Shown here: one piece after another, positions 23,775-35,057 of the stretch
Layout of the letters: each line of letters starts with the position of its first letter
Position numbering within the stretch: position 1 is the stretch's first letter
Origin: Welwitschia mirabilis
Taxonomy: Eukaryota > Gnetophyta > Gnetopsida > Welwitschiales
Length of the DNA: 64,000 nt
Direction of reading: 5' to 3'
Assembly (NCBI GenBank): GCA_051453625.1
Contig: JBOZIK010000001.1
Location: 61,988,941 to 62,052,940, forward strand
The notes under the pieces: model-generated
The model's input: the letters and a program-made list of their open reading frames with translations, nothing else
Databases searched by the model: none
What the model was told of the DNA's origin: nothing
Made by a program: the position numbers and the translations under genes

Positions 23775-24960
23775 CTCTTCAATAGCAGCACAATCCTCTG
23801 GTACGAAATCTCACATGACTTTAGTAGGGAAAAACAACTCTCAATGTTTTCCAAACTTGGATTTTGGATTCAAACATAATGGTAATACCTTCCATGATAA
23901 GATGCATATTAACTATTTTAAGCACTTAGAGGATCGATTCAAGAACAATCTTATTGATAAGTTCTAATCTTCAAGAGGGCTATCCTTCACAGAAAAAGTG
24001 CACTTAGGGTGTAACCAAAGATTCTTAATAAAATGTAAGGTAATTCCTCTTTGAGATAAACTGTTGCATTTTATTTTTGATTTGGAAGATGATATGAATA
24101 AGGCTTGGGTAGGAGGCCCTAATTTTTTTTAGCCAAAGAGGTCTATCCTTAACAAAATGATTTCCTTTTATTCTTGATAAACTCTCCATCTTTAAGAAGA
24201 ATCCTGTTTGGACTTGTATTTCAAACCCTTACCCAGAAATATGGCACCTTGATTTTTTCAAGTAATTTGGAGCTACATTAGGGAAATTTGTTAGAATCAA
24301 TAGAAATACTGATCTCATGGCAACAATAGCAATGGCTAGGACTTGTGTTTATATGAAGTTGAATAGTTTCAATGCAGACAAAATCATCTTGAATACTATG
24401 TGGGGTAAAATAATCTTCAATATTGAAATTGAAGATCTTCCTATACAATATTAAAAATGTGGAGAACATGGACACACAATGGAAAAATGCAAAAAAAATA
24501 AAAAGACTGATTGGTAGGAAATCAGGAAAAACAAGAAAAAGAAACCAACTTGAGTCCTGAACAATGAACCCATTATGCAGATAAACAAGTATGATATTCT
24601 TTCAAAAGAAGAACTAGAATAGATTAAAAAAAGGAAACAAAAAAAGACGTATAGAAAGACACAAAATGCATCCACAATAGCAACAGTCACAGATGAACAT
24701 GGGACAGGAACTCAAAGATAGTGAAAATAGCATTGATGAGCAATAGTTATAGATGGACATGAGATAGGAACTCAAAGATAGTGGAAACAACATTGATGAA
24801 CATTTCATGAACATGTCAGTAAATAAAAGAAATGAAAAACTAGGGCAAACAGACAGAAGGATACAAATGAATACCCAAAAGGTAAGAATGAAAAGAAAAC
24901 AAAGGAGGACATCTAAGATGGTAAATAATCTCAACTCTCCTTTTAATGATTATTTTCTAG
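23775..24960 (+). pseudogene. LINE-2 ORF1 remnant (DUF4283 + zinc knuckle)
   Basis: Reads KWFPFILDK-like and KNPVWTCISNPYPEIWHLDFFK (about 24140-24265), RINRNTDLMATIAMARTCVYMK (24293-24358) and EIEDLPIQY (24427-24451), the DUF4283 course. The knuckle at 24449-24490 is Y-x2-C-x4-H-x4-C: the first ligand is Tyr instead of Cys, as also in the 35 kb copy. A Lys-rich region follows. Several TAG/TAA stops occupy Gln or Trp positions, for example W-stop-EI at 24510 where the 35 kb copy has W-Q-E. Confidence 0.8.
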
Positions 24961-27900
24961 AATTATAGAGGCCTTAGGAATGACCAAAAACTTTTCTACC
25001 TTTGGATTCTCTTAAGAGATTCACTAGTTTCTATGTGTCTTCTTTAAGAAACGAAGCTTGATTCTCTAAAAACTAGTCATTTTTATGCAAACTTTCTTGG
25101 TCTTTTATTTCAGTTTTGAGTATGGGCACAAAATAAGAATTCATGATCCTTTGGAAGCATGATAACATCTCTACTGTTAGTAAGAGTAACAAAAACCTTA
25201 CTATAGATTGGATTTTTTATAATTAAAAGACAAGAATCATCAAATTTTATGGGACTCAGGAAGCATATCAAAGACTTCAATGCCTTTAGCACATTATGTT
25301 AGATTTTTCAAATATCATTATGGATGAATTAAATCAAATTATTAGTTCTTATGAGAATCTTGGTATTGCTTCTAATCTCTTCACTACTGATCTTTTTTCT
25401 AATTTTATCAATAAGCATAGCCTTAAAGATCTTCCGCTTCACTGTGCTTCCTACACATAGAGTAATCTTAGGAAAGGTAAAAATCTTATTATTTCAAGAA
25501 TTGATAAATGTTTAGTTAAAAACTCTAATGAGCATTTCTTTCTCAAAGCAAGAGCTAGATTCTTTTCTGATCATAAGCCTATAATCCTCACAATGTACTC
25601 CACTCAAAAGAGTCTATCTTCCATTTTGAGCACTCTTGATTGAGAGATCCAAACTATATAGAATTAGTCAATCATATTTGAAATAATCTAGTGAAAGATA
25701 ATGCTACTTATAGATTATTTCAAAAGCTTAAAAATTTAAGGCATGAATCAATTATTTAGAACAAATGATTTAATGATTTTTTTAGAAAATTAAGAATCAA
25801 TTATTGGAGGAGCTAAGCATTATCCAAAAGCGTAATGAAACTATGGTTTTTGATTCAGATTATAAAAAGAATCGTATCTTCCAAATTGATGATATACCTT
25901 CTCAAGAAAAAACTTACTAGAAACAGCGATCTAGAATCCAATGGCTTAAAGAAGGGGATCACAACACAAAATTCTTCTTCTAGACAGTGAATAGACATGA
26001 CAAAAAAAACTAGCATATAGTGGAGCATGTCTACAACATGCTGCAAGTCCAATGCTTAAATTGATAATTCCTTTATTGAATATTTTCATAAATTGTTTAC
26101 AAAGAAGCTAGTGGTTTGTAGTAGTATCCTAGTTGATCCTCCTATCACTGTAGAACCACAATGTTATTTGAGCCAAAGAATCATAGAGGAGGAAATTTGA
26201 AACACCGTCCACTCCATGAAAAAGAATAAAGTGTCAGATCCTTATGACTTCACTATAAAGTTCTATTAGATATTTTGAAATATTATTAAAGTTTTTATTG
26301 GTGATGCAATTCAATAAACATTCAAGAAAGGTACCTTTTACAAACCTTTTAATAACACTTTTCTCACTCTTATTCCTAAAACAGAAGATGTAAAAGTTCT
26401 TACCAATATAGGCCAATTAGTTTTTGTAATGTTTTCTATAATATTTTCACTATGATTATTGCAGACAGGTTTAAAAGGCTACTCCCAGCTGTGATCCTCT
26501 CATCTCAATCTAGTTTTATTTTAAGAAGAGTTATCCACGATAACATAATCCTCATTAATGAAATCATTCATCTGCATCACAAAAGATAAAAACGTGCAAT
26601 GTTCCTTAAGCTTGATATAGCTAAATCATTTAATACAGTCTAGTGGGAAATAGTAGACTATGTGTTACAGGAGCGCCATGTACCTTTGCCTCTCAGGTGC
26701 CCTATTCACTTCTGTATCTTGATGCTGACTTTCTCTAGTGTGATCAATGAAGAGAGATATTGCTATTTTCAGGGTAACAACGACCTACATCAAGGTAACC
26801 CCTTTTATCCAATTTTTTGTTTTGATGATGGATTTCTCAGCTAGTCTCTTCATTTAAAAATTAGAATCATATTTATGCCATCAAGCTAGCTCATTCATAT
26901 CCCATCTTTCAGTTCACAAATGACACTCTCCTTTGTTTAAACTTAAACCTTCCTATGGTAAGGCATACTCACAATCTGTTAAACAAGTTCTATGATTTTT
27001 CAAGTTTTATAACAAATTAGCATAAATCAAAACTCTTCCTCCTTAACACTCCTTAAGTAAGAAAGATAGCTATCTCTCAGATTTTCTAGTGTTCGTAAGC
27101 CACATTTCCTAATGATTATCTTGGTCTTCATTGTAACTTAGATCAGGTTGTTGATAATATTTGGCCTTCTTTAGTGAGGAAAATTACAGCTCAATTAACT
27201 AGATGAGAAAACAAATTCTTATCAAGTGCAGGAAAAGTTCTCCTTACCAAATATTGCCTAGTAAGTATGACTATTGATCTCACCAGTGTCTTTCCTATAA
27301 CTGATAAGTATGCTAGCATGATAGATAACATTATTCAAGATTTTATTAATCGAGTGGCAAGTCCCACAAGAGGCTTCATCTTATAAACTTTGAGCAAATT
27401 GGAATGTCAAAGAAAGCAAGTGATCTGGGCATTAAAAAAACTATGGATATAAGCAAATGTATTCTTACTAAGTACTATTATAGATTTCTGTCTAATAACA
27501 ACATTCTCTTAGTCAAATTCTTTATAGAAGATTTTGATGATAAAGAAAGGAATTCTACTTTTTAGAAGCACATCATCCATTCCACTAAAGAGGTTTGGCC
27601 TTAAGTTTATGAAAATCAAACTCTTCCTATCCAAAATGGCAAAATTAGCATATTAATAATTTATTATAATTTGTCTGAGTATGATCATAAATGGAAGAAA
27701 TTATGGAAGCTAAATATCCCAAAGAAAATTAAAATTTTTTAGTGGTATATATTAAAAGGATGTATTCCCATAACAGATAAACTTATCTAAAGAAATTTAA
27801 GAGTTGATCAAGATTTTCCAATGTGCCATAAAGATAATAAGCCTCAAAATCATCTTTTCATTCAATGTTATATTGTGAAAGATCACCAAAGAGGGATAAA

Positions 27901-28010
27901 TATATCTCCTCCTTCTCAATTTTACTTAGATACCTTTAACTCTTTTAGGAAAAATGCCTTTATGATTGATGCAATATTATCTTTCAATAGGAAAAATTAT
28001 CCATCCCAAA
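24960..28010 (+). pseudogene. LINE-2 ORF2 remnant (EN-RT-zf-RVT)
   Basis: The endonuclease opens with NYRGL at 24965. The linker includes WLKEGDHNTKFF (25943-25978), a standard LINE motif. RT: DPYDFTIKFY at 26238 (for GPDGFxxxFY), FLKLDIAKSFNTV (26601-26639) with the first Asp kept, QGNNDLHQGNPFYP (26771-26812) where the family has GDP, and FTNDTLLCLN (26916-26945) for FADD. The zf-RVT part CHKDNKPQNHLFIQC lies at 27822-27866. So three conserved Asp codons are Asn. The element would have copied itself by target-primed reverse transcription; it is now dead. Confidence 0.85.
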
Positions 28011-28069
28011 GTTCAAATTAAAAATTATTAGACAAGAACTAGATCAAATCTAGGTCTACAAAAATCATG

Positions 28070-29110
28070 GTAGCACAAACCCTACAAACAGAAATGCACC
28101 TCATTTGCAAGAGAACACGCAATAAAGAGCATCAGAAACATGCTACAAAGGAGCATCTGAATCATGCCCAAGTAGCCGCTATGACATTTACATGTCAGAA
28201 GACATGGAGAAGGCTATAAGGATTAAACCTACCAAACACAATGCATTGTTACACCATGAGCAAACTTGGGAGGCCTTTCAACCATCTGGATGGGATTCTT
28301 ATATGCTTGGCCTTAGAGGACATGATTCTAATCTCTCTAAGTAATTTTTTAGAAACTGGAACTACAGATCCACATGGATAGGTAATACTACCATTCTCAT
28401 TGATATTCCTTCTATTAGTGATGCCATTAGCATAAGTCCTTAAGGAATAGAGTTGAAAAGGGGAGCCCATAAAGCTTCCATTGTTTCTCATTTTGAATTA
28501 TTACTTGGAAAATCCCTTGGAAAGAGAGGTGAAAGCTATAGAAGGAAGGATTTACCAAGGCCATTTAATTCTTGGACTACCTTGATCATAAGATACTTTA
28601 CTTTGGAGGGTCACTTTGATAATATCAATGAGCTCCACTTCCATTTTCTTGCTGCTATGATGAAAGAGTTTTAGATAGATCTTTCTTTCTTCCTCTTTGA
28701 CTTTCTTTGATTGCTTTATCAAAGAAAAATATGGATTGATGTGAACATCTTAAATTGATAAGAAATCCCAAGAGGACCTATGTAAAAGCCGCTGCTGTGG
28801 GATCTGTTAAAGTATACAGAAAATGATGAAGAGCGTGGCCTCCTTGCACCTTTCAAATTCATTGATGATGCGATAAATACTGAATAGACAGAGCAACAGT
28901 AGTATGAAGGAGAAGCCATGGAGGAGGAGGACCAGCAATAAGAAGAAAATATTAAGGAAGAAACTTAATAGTTGGCCCTTATCCCTATTATCCAAATCCC
29001 CTTCAGCCTCAAAACTATGCTTCAAATGAATACCATTTTGATGTAAACCTCTTGGGGTATGCTAGCCTTAAACCTCTTTCTGCTTAGAATTAGGAACCTA
29101 GGTTGAAAAA
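28070..29110 (+). pseudogene. LINE-2 third ORF: putative plant transposon-type protein
   Basis: One frame stays nearly open from about 28240 to 28760, with only a few TAA/TAG/TGA at likely Gln/Arg positions. Legible motifs: TWEAFQPSGWDSYM (about 28270-28311), FFRNWNYRSTWIGNTTI, IDIPSISDA, then GIELKRGAHKAS, FELLLGKSLGKRGESYRR, DLPRPFNSWTTLIIRYFT and LHFHFLAAMMKEF. The rest, to about 29.1 kb, is acidic and Gln-rich and ends in a P/Y-rich tail and LLGYASLKPLSA. The plan recalls the plant mobile-domain or 'putative plant transposon protein' families; that is inference from pattern only. It lies between zf-RVT and the 3' UTR, better preserved than ORF2. It may be a genuine third ORF of this family or an older captured segment. 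Confidence 0.6.
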
Positions 29111-29250
29111 ATGATACGTTGATGTATGGGGGTTTGAATAATAGAGATACTTTTACCATGCTTGGAAATCTTGCACTTCAGCTATGTTATAAATCTTTCT
29201 CTTTTTTGAGTTAGTATAATCTATTTACTATTTCTTAAAAAAATAAATAA

Positions 29251-29264
29251 AATTGCAAACTATG
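29251..29264. repeat. Target duplication (right) of LINE-2
   Basis: AATTGCAAACTATG; see 23332-23345. Confidence 0.75.
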
Positions 29265-30345
29265 TTATTGTTAGTGGTAATATAGTAGTATGACTTCAAC
29301 TTCATTAGCAAAATTTCAATTTTGGTATTGTCTCTATCTATGCTCTCAAAAATACAAAAGAAAGAGAGCTTCTTTAGAAGAATTTACAAGGTCTACAAGA
29401 TCTCATTTAGGGCTTTTGAATGACTTCAATATTGTTATCTCATCTAAAGAAAAAATAGGAAGTGTTACTTTTCTTTAATGCTTTAGAGCAAGTTGCTTGG
29501 AATGATCCCATTGCTTACTTTCATTTATATCACCATCTATATCTTCTTAGGAAGCTTAGCTTCACTATATTAACTTAGTCTAATAAGTAGAAAGGAAATA
29601 ATTTGATATGTACATATTTGGAAGGGGTTTATATTTCTCATAAAAATCATATTTAGTTTAATAATATTGATCGACATCCTATTAGCATGATCTTCTTTAC
29701 GTATATTTCTTTTCATTTTCCCAACATTACAGTACTTTAAAATTTTAATGCTACCACTTCTTGATACCTAAATTTTGTTCTTAATACCACTTTTCTTCAA
29801 TATCACTGAACTCAGTCTCTCATGCATTATCTCTAGTCCATGACTGACTTACTTAATAAAGTATGAGTTGGCACTCTCAGTTGAGAGAAAATGATTATAG
29901 AACATTAACTTAAATAAGGGAATTTAATAGAAAAGCAATTATTTACTTCAAAAAAGAGGCTTTTTATTAGTTTGATGAAGTCAAATCTATCACCACAGCT
30001 CTTGAAAAGGAATCCCTTTAATGTTTATCTTCAAGAAGCTCAACTTAATGTTTCTATCTTAATTAAAAACATGTAAGTTCAATGGGGGCATGCTCATTGA
30101 TTTTGGTCTTAGTTGCATTGACTTCAGAGTGGTAATAAGTCTTCTAAATACTTTCTAAAATTTTAAAATTTGATGCTTCCTTAGCTAAGATTATCCTTAT
30201 TATTTAGTCTAATAATGGGAAGTTCATATACCCTTCCAAAACTGCAAATATATTCTCTCGAGAATTCATGAATCTTTTTAGTCATGAGCCTAAATTCATT
30301 ACTAAAAACTTAGCTTGGTAAGAACTCAAATATCAAATTTCTTCT
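29265..30345 (+). pseudogene. LINE-3, third part (endonuclease to RT linker)
   Basis: Reads NFNFGIVSIYALKNTKERELL (about 29308-29373), the L1 endonuclease pattern 'xxxIYAPxxxxERxxLW', then a GDFN-like region decayed to MTSILLSHLKKK and, at about 30115-30150, LHWLQSGNKSSKYFL-like text matching the LINE motif W-x-x-GDxNTKFFH. The frame is interrupted by a copia 3' end from about 30.35 kb. Confidence 0.65.
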
Positions 30346-30349
30346 TATT

Positions 30350-31312
30350 AAGAATCAAATGAGTAAGAATACAAGCAATATTTATCTAATGAGAATTTTA
30401 TTTTCTTTTCCATCACTTATTACAATAAATAGCTTACTTTTAAATGCAATCACACCATTAGGATTTCAATAGGATTTGCATGCTTGTCTAGGCATATGAC
30501 CCTAGTGTGTATTATAAGCCTTAATAATATCCTCCTTAATGTGTGAATACACTCTTTTCCTAGGTAAAACTAAAATTCTCAAATAAAAACCTTGGGAATA
30601 TGACCTACAATAAAACCTCCTTAAAGGTGTTTTTATATGAGGGAACTACTTTGTTGAAGAAGTAGTCAATATACTACTATAAATGCCATAGCAAATAGGA
30701 CTAAATGTATTACACATCCTATGGTACTAGGACAAAATTGTATTACACATCTTGTAGTACTAGGATCAAGACTAACTTTGAAGAAAAAATCTAAATGAAG
30801 CCCAGATAACAAATGCATTTAAATCAACTTATTGTCAATTTACTTCTAGATTGAAAGTACTCAAACTTCTTTGGACCTAGTGGTTTAGTAAGGATATCAG
30901 TAGCTTACTCTCTAATCGAATAGTATATAGGCATAATAACTTCATTTTGTATGAGTTCCTTGATTTTTTGAACCCCAATACAAAAGTGTTTTAGTTTTTC
31001 ATGATGCATCGGATATTCCTCTATAGAAATTGCTAACTAAGTATGGATGAAAAGTTCTATTGCCTTAGTCTATTTTAAGTTTATTGTTGTCAATATTTTT
31101 CTTAGCCATTTAATTTCTCTACATGCCTCAAATGTAGCTATATATTCTACCTTAGCAAAAGATCGTGCTATAGTTTTCTGACGTTTTGACTGCTAAGATA
31201 AGGGTGATGTCCCCAAGAACATGATATGCCCTGATGTTGGCAATGAGGTATTAAGTTCTCTAGTGAAATTAGAATTAGAGTATGCATTTAGAACAAGTTA
31301 AGATTTTTTTTC
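30350..31312 (-). mobile_element. copia-2: truncated 3' end (RNase H plus LTR)
   Basis: Minus strand about 31190-30850 reads an almost complete RNase H end: ARSFAKVEYIATFEACRE, IKWLRKILTTI, EEYPMHHEKLKHF, ATDILTKPLGPKKFEYF. The LTR follows down to about 30.35 kb, with a TATA-like TATAAAAACACC near 30640 and a 32-33 bp tandem repeat. No gag, integrase or RT core is present, so it is 5' truncated. It sits within LINE-3. Confidence 0.75.
30701..30765. repeat. 32/33 bp tandem repeat in the copia-2 LTR
   Basis: Two adjacent units, 30701-30732 and 30733-30765, both containing TGTATTACACATC and GTACTAGGA. They lie within about 100 bp of the TATA-like sequence, upstream in element sense, where LTR enhancer repeats often occur. 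Confidence 0.75.
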
Positions 31313-31837
31313 AGTCATATGCGTGATTTCTTCTTTATATTAACATTTGTCTTTTAAGTAAAATACTAATGCTATAAAGTAAATGAAATATGGTAAGGTT
31401 ATTAGAATAGATGGTCTTAGTTTACAAGCATTTGTGGAATGTGATTACTAGTTTATTTTATAAAATTTATAAAGAATCAACCTTTGTCTTCCTTAAAAAA
31501 TTTATTAATATTGATTTAATTAAATTGATTCTAAAAGAAAAGGATAGGGATTAAACTAAAGACTAGTAACCTATCATCTTATTAAATACCTCGTGTAGGA
31601 AAATTTCCAAAGCTCTAGCTAATAGGTTAAAGAAAGTTATTCTTTTTATAATCATCTAATAATAATAATCTTCTTTCATCAAAGGTTGCTTTATTTTAAG
31701 AAATACTATTAGTTTAGCTAAATCTTGAGAGTAACTAAGATTTTTTTCCCTAAAGGTCATAGAATTTAATGAAATTTTATTTTAAATATGCTTCAACAAA
31801 TTATCTTTAGACAAGACTTTATTTAACACACTAAAAT

Positions 31838-31913
31838 GCTCTTCTGAGGTAGTTATGCTCTAGCCTATGTTGATGGCTCTTCTGAGGTAGTTATGCTCTA
31901 GCCTATGTTGATG
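31838..31913. repeat. Perfect 38 bp tandem duplication
   Basis: 31838-31875 and 31876-31913 are identical, starting GCTCTTCTGAGG and ending TGTTGATG. Their identity within a much-decayed LINE indicates a recent slippage or an assembly duplication. Confidence 0.95.
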
Positions 31914-32449
31914 GATATATATCGATTTATATGTTTGTCAAGGCCACCTCTTACCTTCTTATTTATTTATCAGTTTTGTAGATGCACCAAGTCATCTCAT
32001 TGGGTTTTAGTTGACTTTAGGCTCTCTTCATGATCTTTTCCTTTCCCAATCATTCTAGTTAATTCTACAATGCTCACTATGTTGAAAACTTTTTCTTCTT
32101 GGTTTGAAATACTTCCTCTGATATTGCTTCTTTATTTTAGTGCCTAAAGATCTATTACCAAGATTCTGGCTCTAACATTAACTAGGATAAATCTAGCTAT
32201 TTTTACTTTAGGCTAATCAATAATTTTCAAGCTTATTTAGAGCATAACAACATGTTAGGTGAGGTTTTAAGCTCTCCGATGTGCCTTTCAGCTTTAATAT
32301 CCCTCTTTCACAATTATGATCATAGATTACTAAGAAGATTCATTAACAGATTTACAACTAACTCTTTAAAGATTTATCTTTGGTGGAAAAAACTATCATC
32401 TATGATAGAATTCTTACTGCCACTTGTGTATTCTATTCCACATATCTAT

Positions 32450-33031
32450 NNNNNNNNNNNNNNNNNNNNNNNNNNNNNNNNNNNNNNNNNNNNNNNNNNN
32501 NNNNNNNNNNNNNNNNNNNNNNNNNNNNNNNNNNNNNNNNNNNNNNNNNNNNNNNNNNNNNNNNNNNNNNNNNNNNNNNNNNNNNNNNNNNNNNNNNNNN
32601 NNNNNNNNNNNNNNNNNNNNNNNNNNNNNNNNNNNNNNNNNNNNNNNNNNNNNNNNNNNNNNNNNNNNNNNNNNNNNNNNNNNNNNNNNNNNNNNNNNNN
32701 NNNNNNNNNNNNNNNNNNNNNNNNNNNNNNNNNNNNNNNNNNNNNNNNNNNNNNNNNNNNNNNNNNNNNNNNNNNNNNNNNNNNNNNNNNNNNNNNNNNN
32801 NNNNNNNNNNNNNNNNNNNNNNNNNNNNNNNNNNNNNNNNNNNNNNNNNNNNNNNNNNNNNNNNNNNNNNNNNNNNNNNNNNNNNNNNNNNNNNNNNNNN
32901 NNNNNNNNNNNNNNNNNNNNNNNNNNNNNNNNNNNNNNNNNNNNNNNNNNNNNNNNNNNNNNNNNNNNNNNNNNNNNNNNNNNNNNNNNNNNNNNNNNNN
33001 NNNNNNNNNNNNNNNNNNNNNNNNNNNNNNN
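32450..33031. other. Assembly gap (582 N) in LINE-3
   Basis: Run of N. Flanks are not repeated. Four open frames predicted across it are artefacts. Confidence 0.99.
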
Positions 33032-33849
33032 CCCTTTAAATCCTATTACCATAAGCTTGTTAGAATTTTGAGAGATTTTCTTTTGCATTTAAAGATTCTC
33101 TTCACAAAGGACTTATAAGAGGTACTTAGGATGTATAAATTCATTCAACAGATCTAAGAGGCTGGGGCATAAAGAACATCATTCATTAAGGTGAAGTATT
33201 TAATACTTATTAGTTTGTTAAGGCTAGTAATAATGATATGTATTGGAAGATTCTTGTGAAAAATTCTATTTAGTTTGCTCTTCTTCTTAATAAGAAATTC
33301 TTACCATCCTTCTCTTATCGATAGAAACTTCTCGCCTCTACTCTCATTAAACTATATTATCCCATTTTTCTTAAGGCTATATGACATACAATAATCTCCT
33401 ATTCATACTTTCTAGTCTTATCGAGTAGCTTCTTTTACTTGAGAATGGGCTATCTACTTCTTGGGATGGCATCACACCTAGAAGCGCTTAACTCTTATTA
33501 GCCTTAATGAGCCCAGTAATTCCTTGCAATGATGAAAACGGTTAGAAATGATTATCAATTCATTACAAGATTTTATTTGAAATATGAAAGCTCTAAAACA
33601 AAGGAATTTTATAATAATAAGAACTTCAACTCTTTTCATCCCTCTTCTAAGTATGCTATTGTTTATAGCATCAAGCTTTAAATCCTATATGATTTTATTC
33701 CTTTCTCTCTAGAGCTTTATATTTAAAGCTACTTTCTTAATGAAGATACCCATTGGTTAGCATTGTAATATCTCTCTTGTTTGTTTGAAATTTGAAAAAG
33801 TTGTTCAGTCAAAAGAGAGAGTGGGAAAATCAATTAAAAAGAGTAGTGT

Positions 33850-34900
33850 ATTTTATTTATAATTTTTATTGTAGTTATATCAAAAAATTTAATGAACAAG
33901 CATCATGTTGCATAATACATAATAAAACTTCTTAATTTTTATTTAATTATGTATTTATTCATTTCGTAATTTTGGCTAATGTATTATAGGACTGGTTAGA
34001 TTATTGATCATAACAAAAATGAAAATATCCTTGGCCTTTATATGCACTTTTCTTGATCATTCTTGATTATCTTTGAGTTTTACAATGTTATTCACTTAGA
34101 GGGTTTTATTATTACTTCTTAAATACTATCTCTTGATCCTAGATGGAAGAGATATTTCACTTTGTTATATTTGTATGATTCTTATAGTTTGTATGGTGTG
34201 AAAAGGCCATTGTAAAGATATTGTCTTGAATACTTCTCTTTATTCACATGATTTATTTTTTCAATGTTGATTTATACTTAAGTCGATAAGGCACATCTTG
34301 AGTTATTTTATGAAAGAAATTGATTTTTATGCTCATACCACTTATGGAATGAAACCATATTCTATTAAGAATGTATCACATTTTTATAAATTTAAAGAAT
34401 GGGATGATTTTCTTCTTGACCAAGTAAGTAAATTTTATAAAATATGTTAGGCTCTAGAGTCTTATTTATAGAGAAAACTAGCTCAAAACAACTTAGAGTG
34501 AATGACTAGAGGAGGACCTATTAACCTCTTATAATTTGGAATCCTCGAGACTTGGTAATACTTAATAATGTTAATTGATCAATACCTCTAAGGAAAAATA
34601 GCACTAAGATCTAATATGTCATTGATCCATTACATGATACCTCCACTTGTTCCTTTATGTCTTAGTTAGCTCAATCTCTTTTATTGTAATAAGCCTAATC
34701 TTAGACAAGATACAAAAAGCCTATATTTTTACCTCTTTAATAATAAGTATCTATTTCAATCACATTTCATTAATGCTTATTATCAACTATAATTTAAAAG
34801 TCAATAACTATAACCTTCTATTAAAATTGAATGGAACTTGAATCTTCGATGAAATTGTGAACTAAGTAATGAAGCTAGAGTTTGAATTTTAGGGTGCATG
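33850..34900. other. AT-rich stretch with one unidentified decayed reading
   Basis: From about 34310 to 34660 a plus-strand frame gives protein-like text (YAHTTYGMKPYS, FYKFKEWDDFLLDQVSKFYK, LAQNNLE) with stops at Gln/Trp-like positions. No family was recognised. The rest shows nothing. Confidence 0.35.
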
Positions 34901-35057
34901 GCAGTAGACAAAGGGGTGATTTTGCCTTTAATGCACCTTTCACACATCAAAGTATTACCTCTCTCATGGATTCTCCATGCAAGTGCTTTTTTAGAGGCTT
35001 CAACTTTTTTGCCCTTCATGCAATATGTCTTTAATGTGCTTTCGAGAGCGAGACTAG

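Larger units (their letters stand above)
23346..29250 (+). mobile_element. LINE-2: full-length L1-type LINE inside LINE-3
   Basis: About 5.9 kb between 14 bp target duplications. Order: 5' UTR to about 23.77 kb, ORF1 (DUF4283 and knuckle), endonuclease from 24.95 kb, RT 26.2-27.1 kb, zf-RVT at 27.8 kb, an additional ORF at 28.07-29.1 kb, a 3' UTR of about 150 bp and an A-rich tail AAAAAAATAAATAAA. It inserted into the endonuclease region of LINE-3. A second, deleted member of the same family is at 35.06-36.52 kb. Confidence 0.88.
31315..33850 (+). pseudogene. LINE-3, last part (RT and C-terminal remnant)
   Basis: At 31535-31640 the reading LKEKDRD, PIILLNTS and KISKALANRLKKVI matches RT motif 2 of LINEs ('YRPISLLNxxYKIxxKxLAxRL'). 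Decayed RT text continues to the gap, and from 33032 a C-terminal part (RTSFIKVKYLI at about 33170) runs to about 33.85 kb. Catalytic motifs are not legible. A 38 bp perfect tandem duplication lies inside. Confidence 0.65.

Noticed and set aside
24451-24934. Minus-strand Phe/Leu-rich frames suggesting membrane proteins
   Set aside because: They are complements of the Lys-rich part of LINE-2 ORF1.
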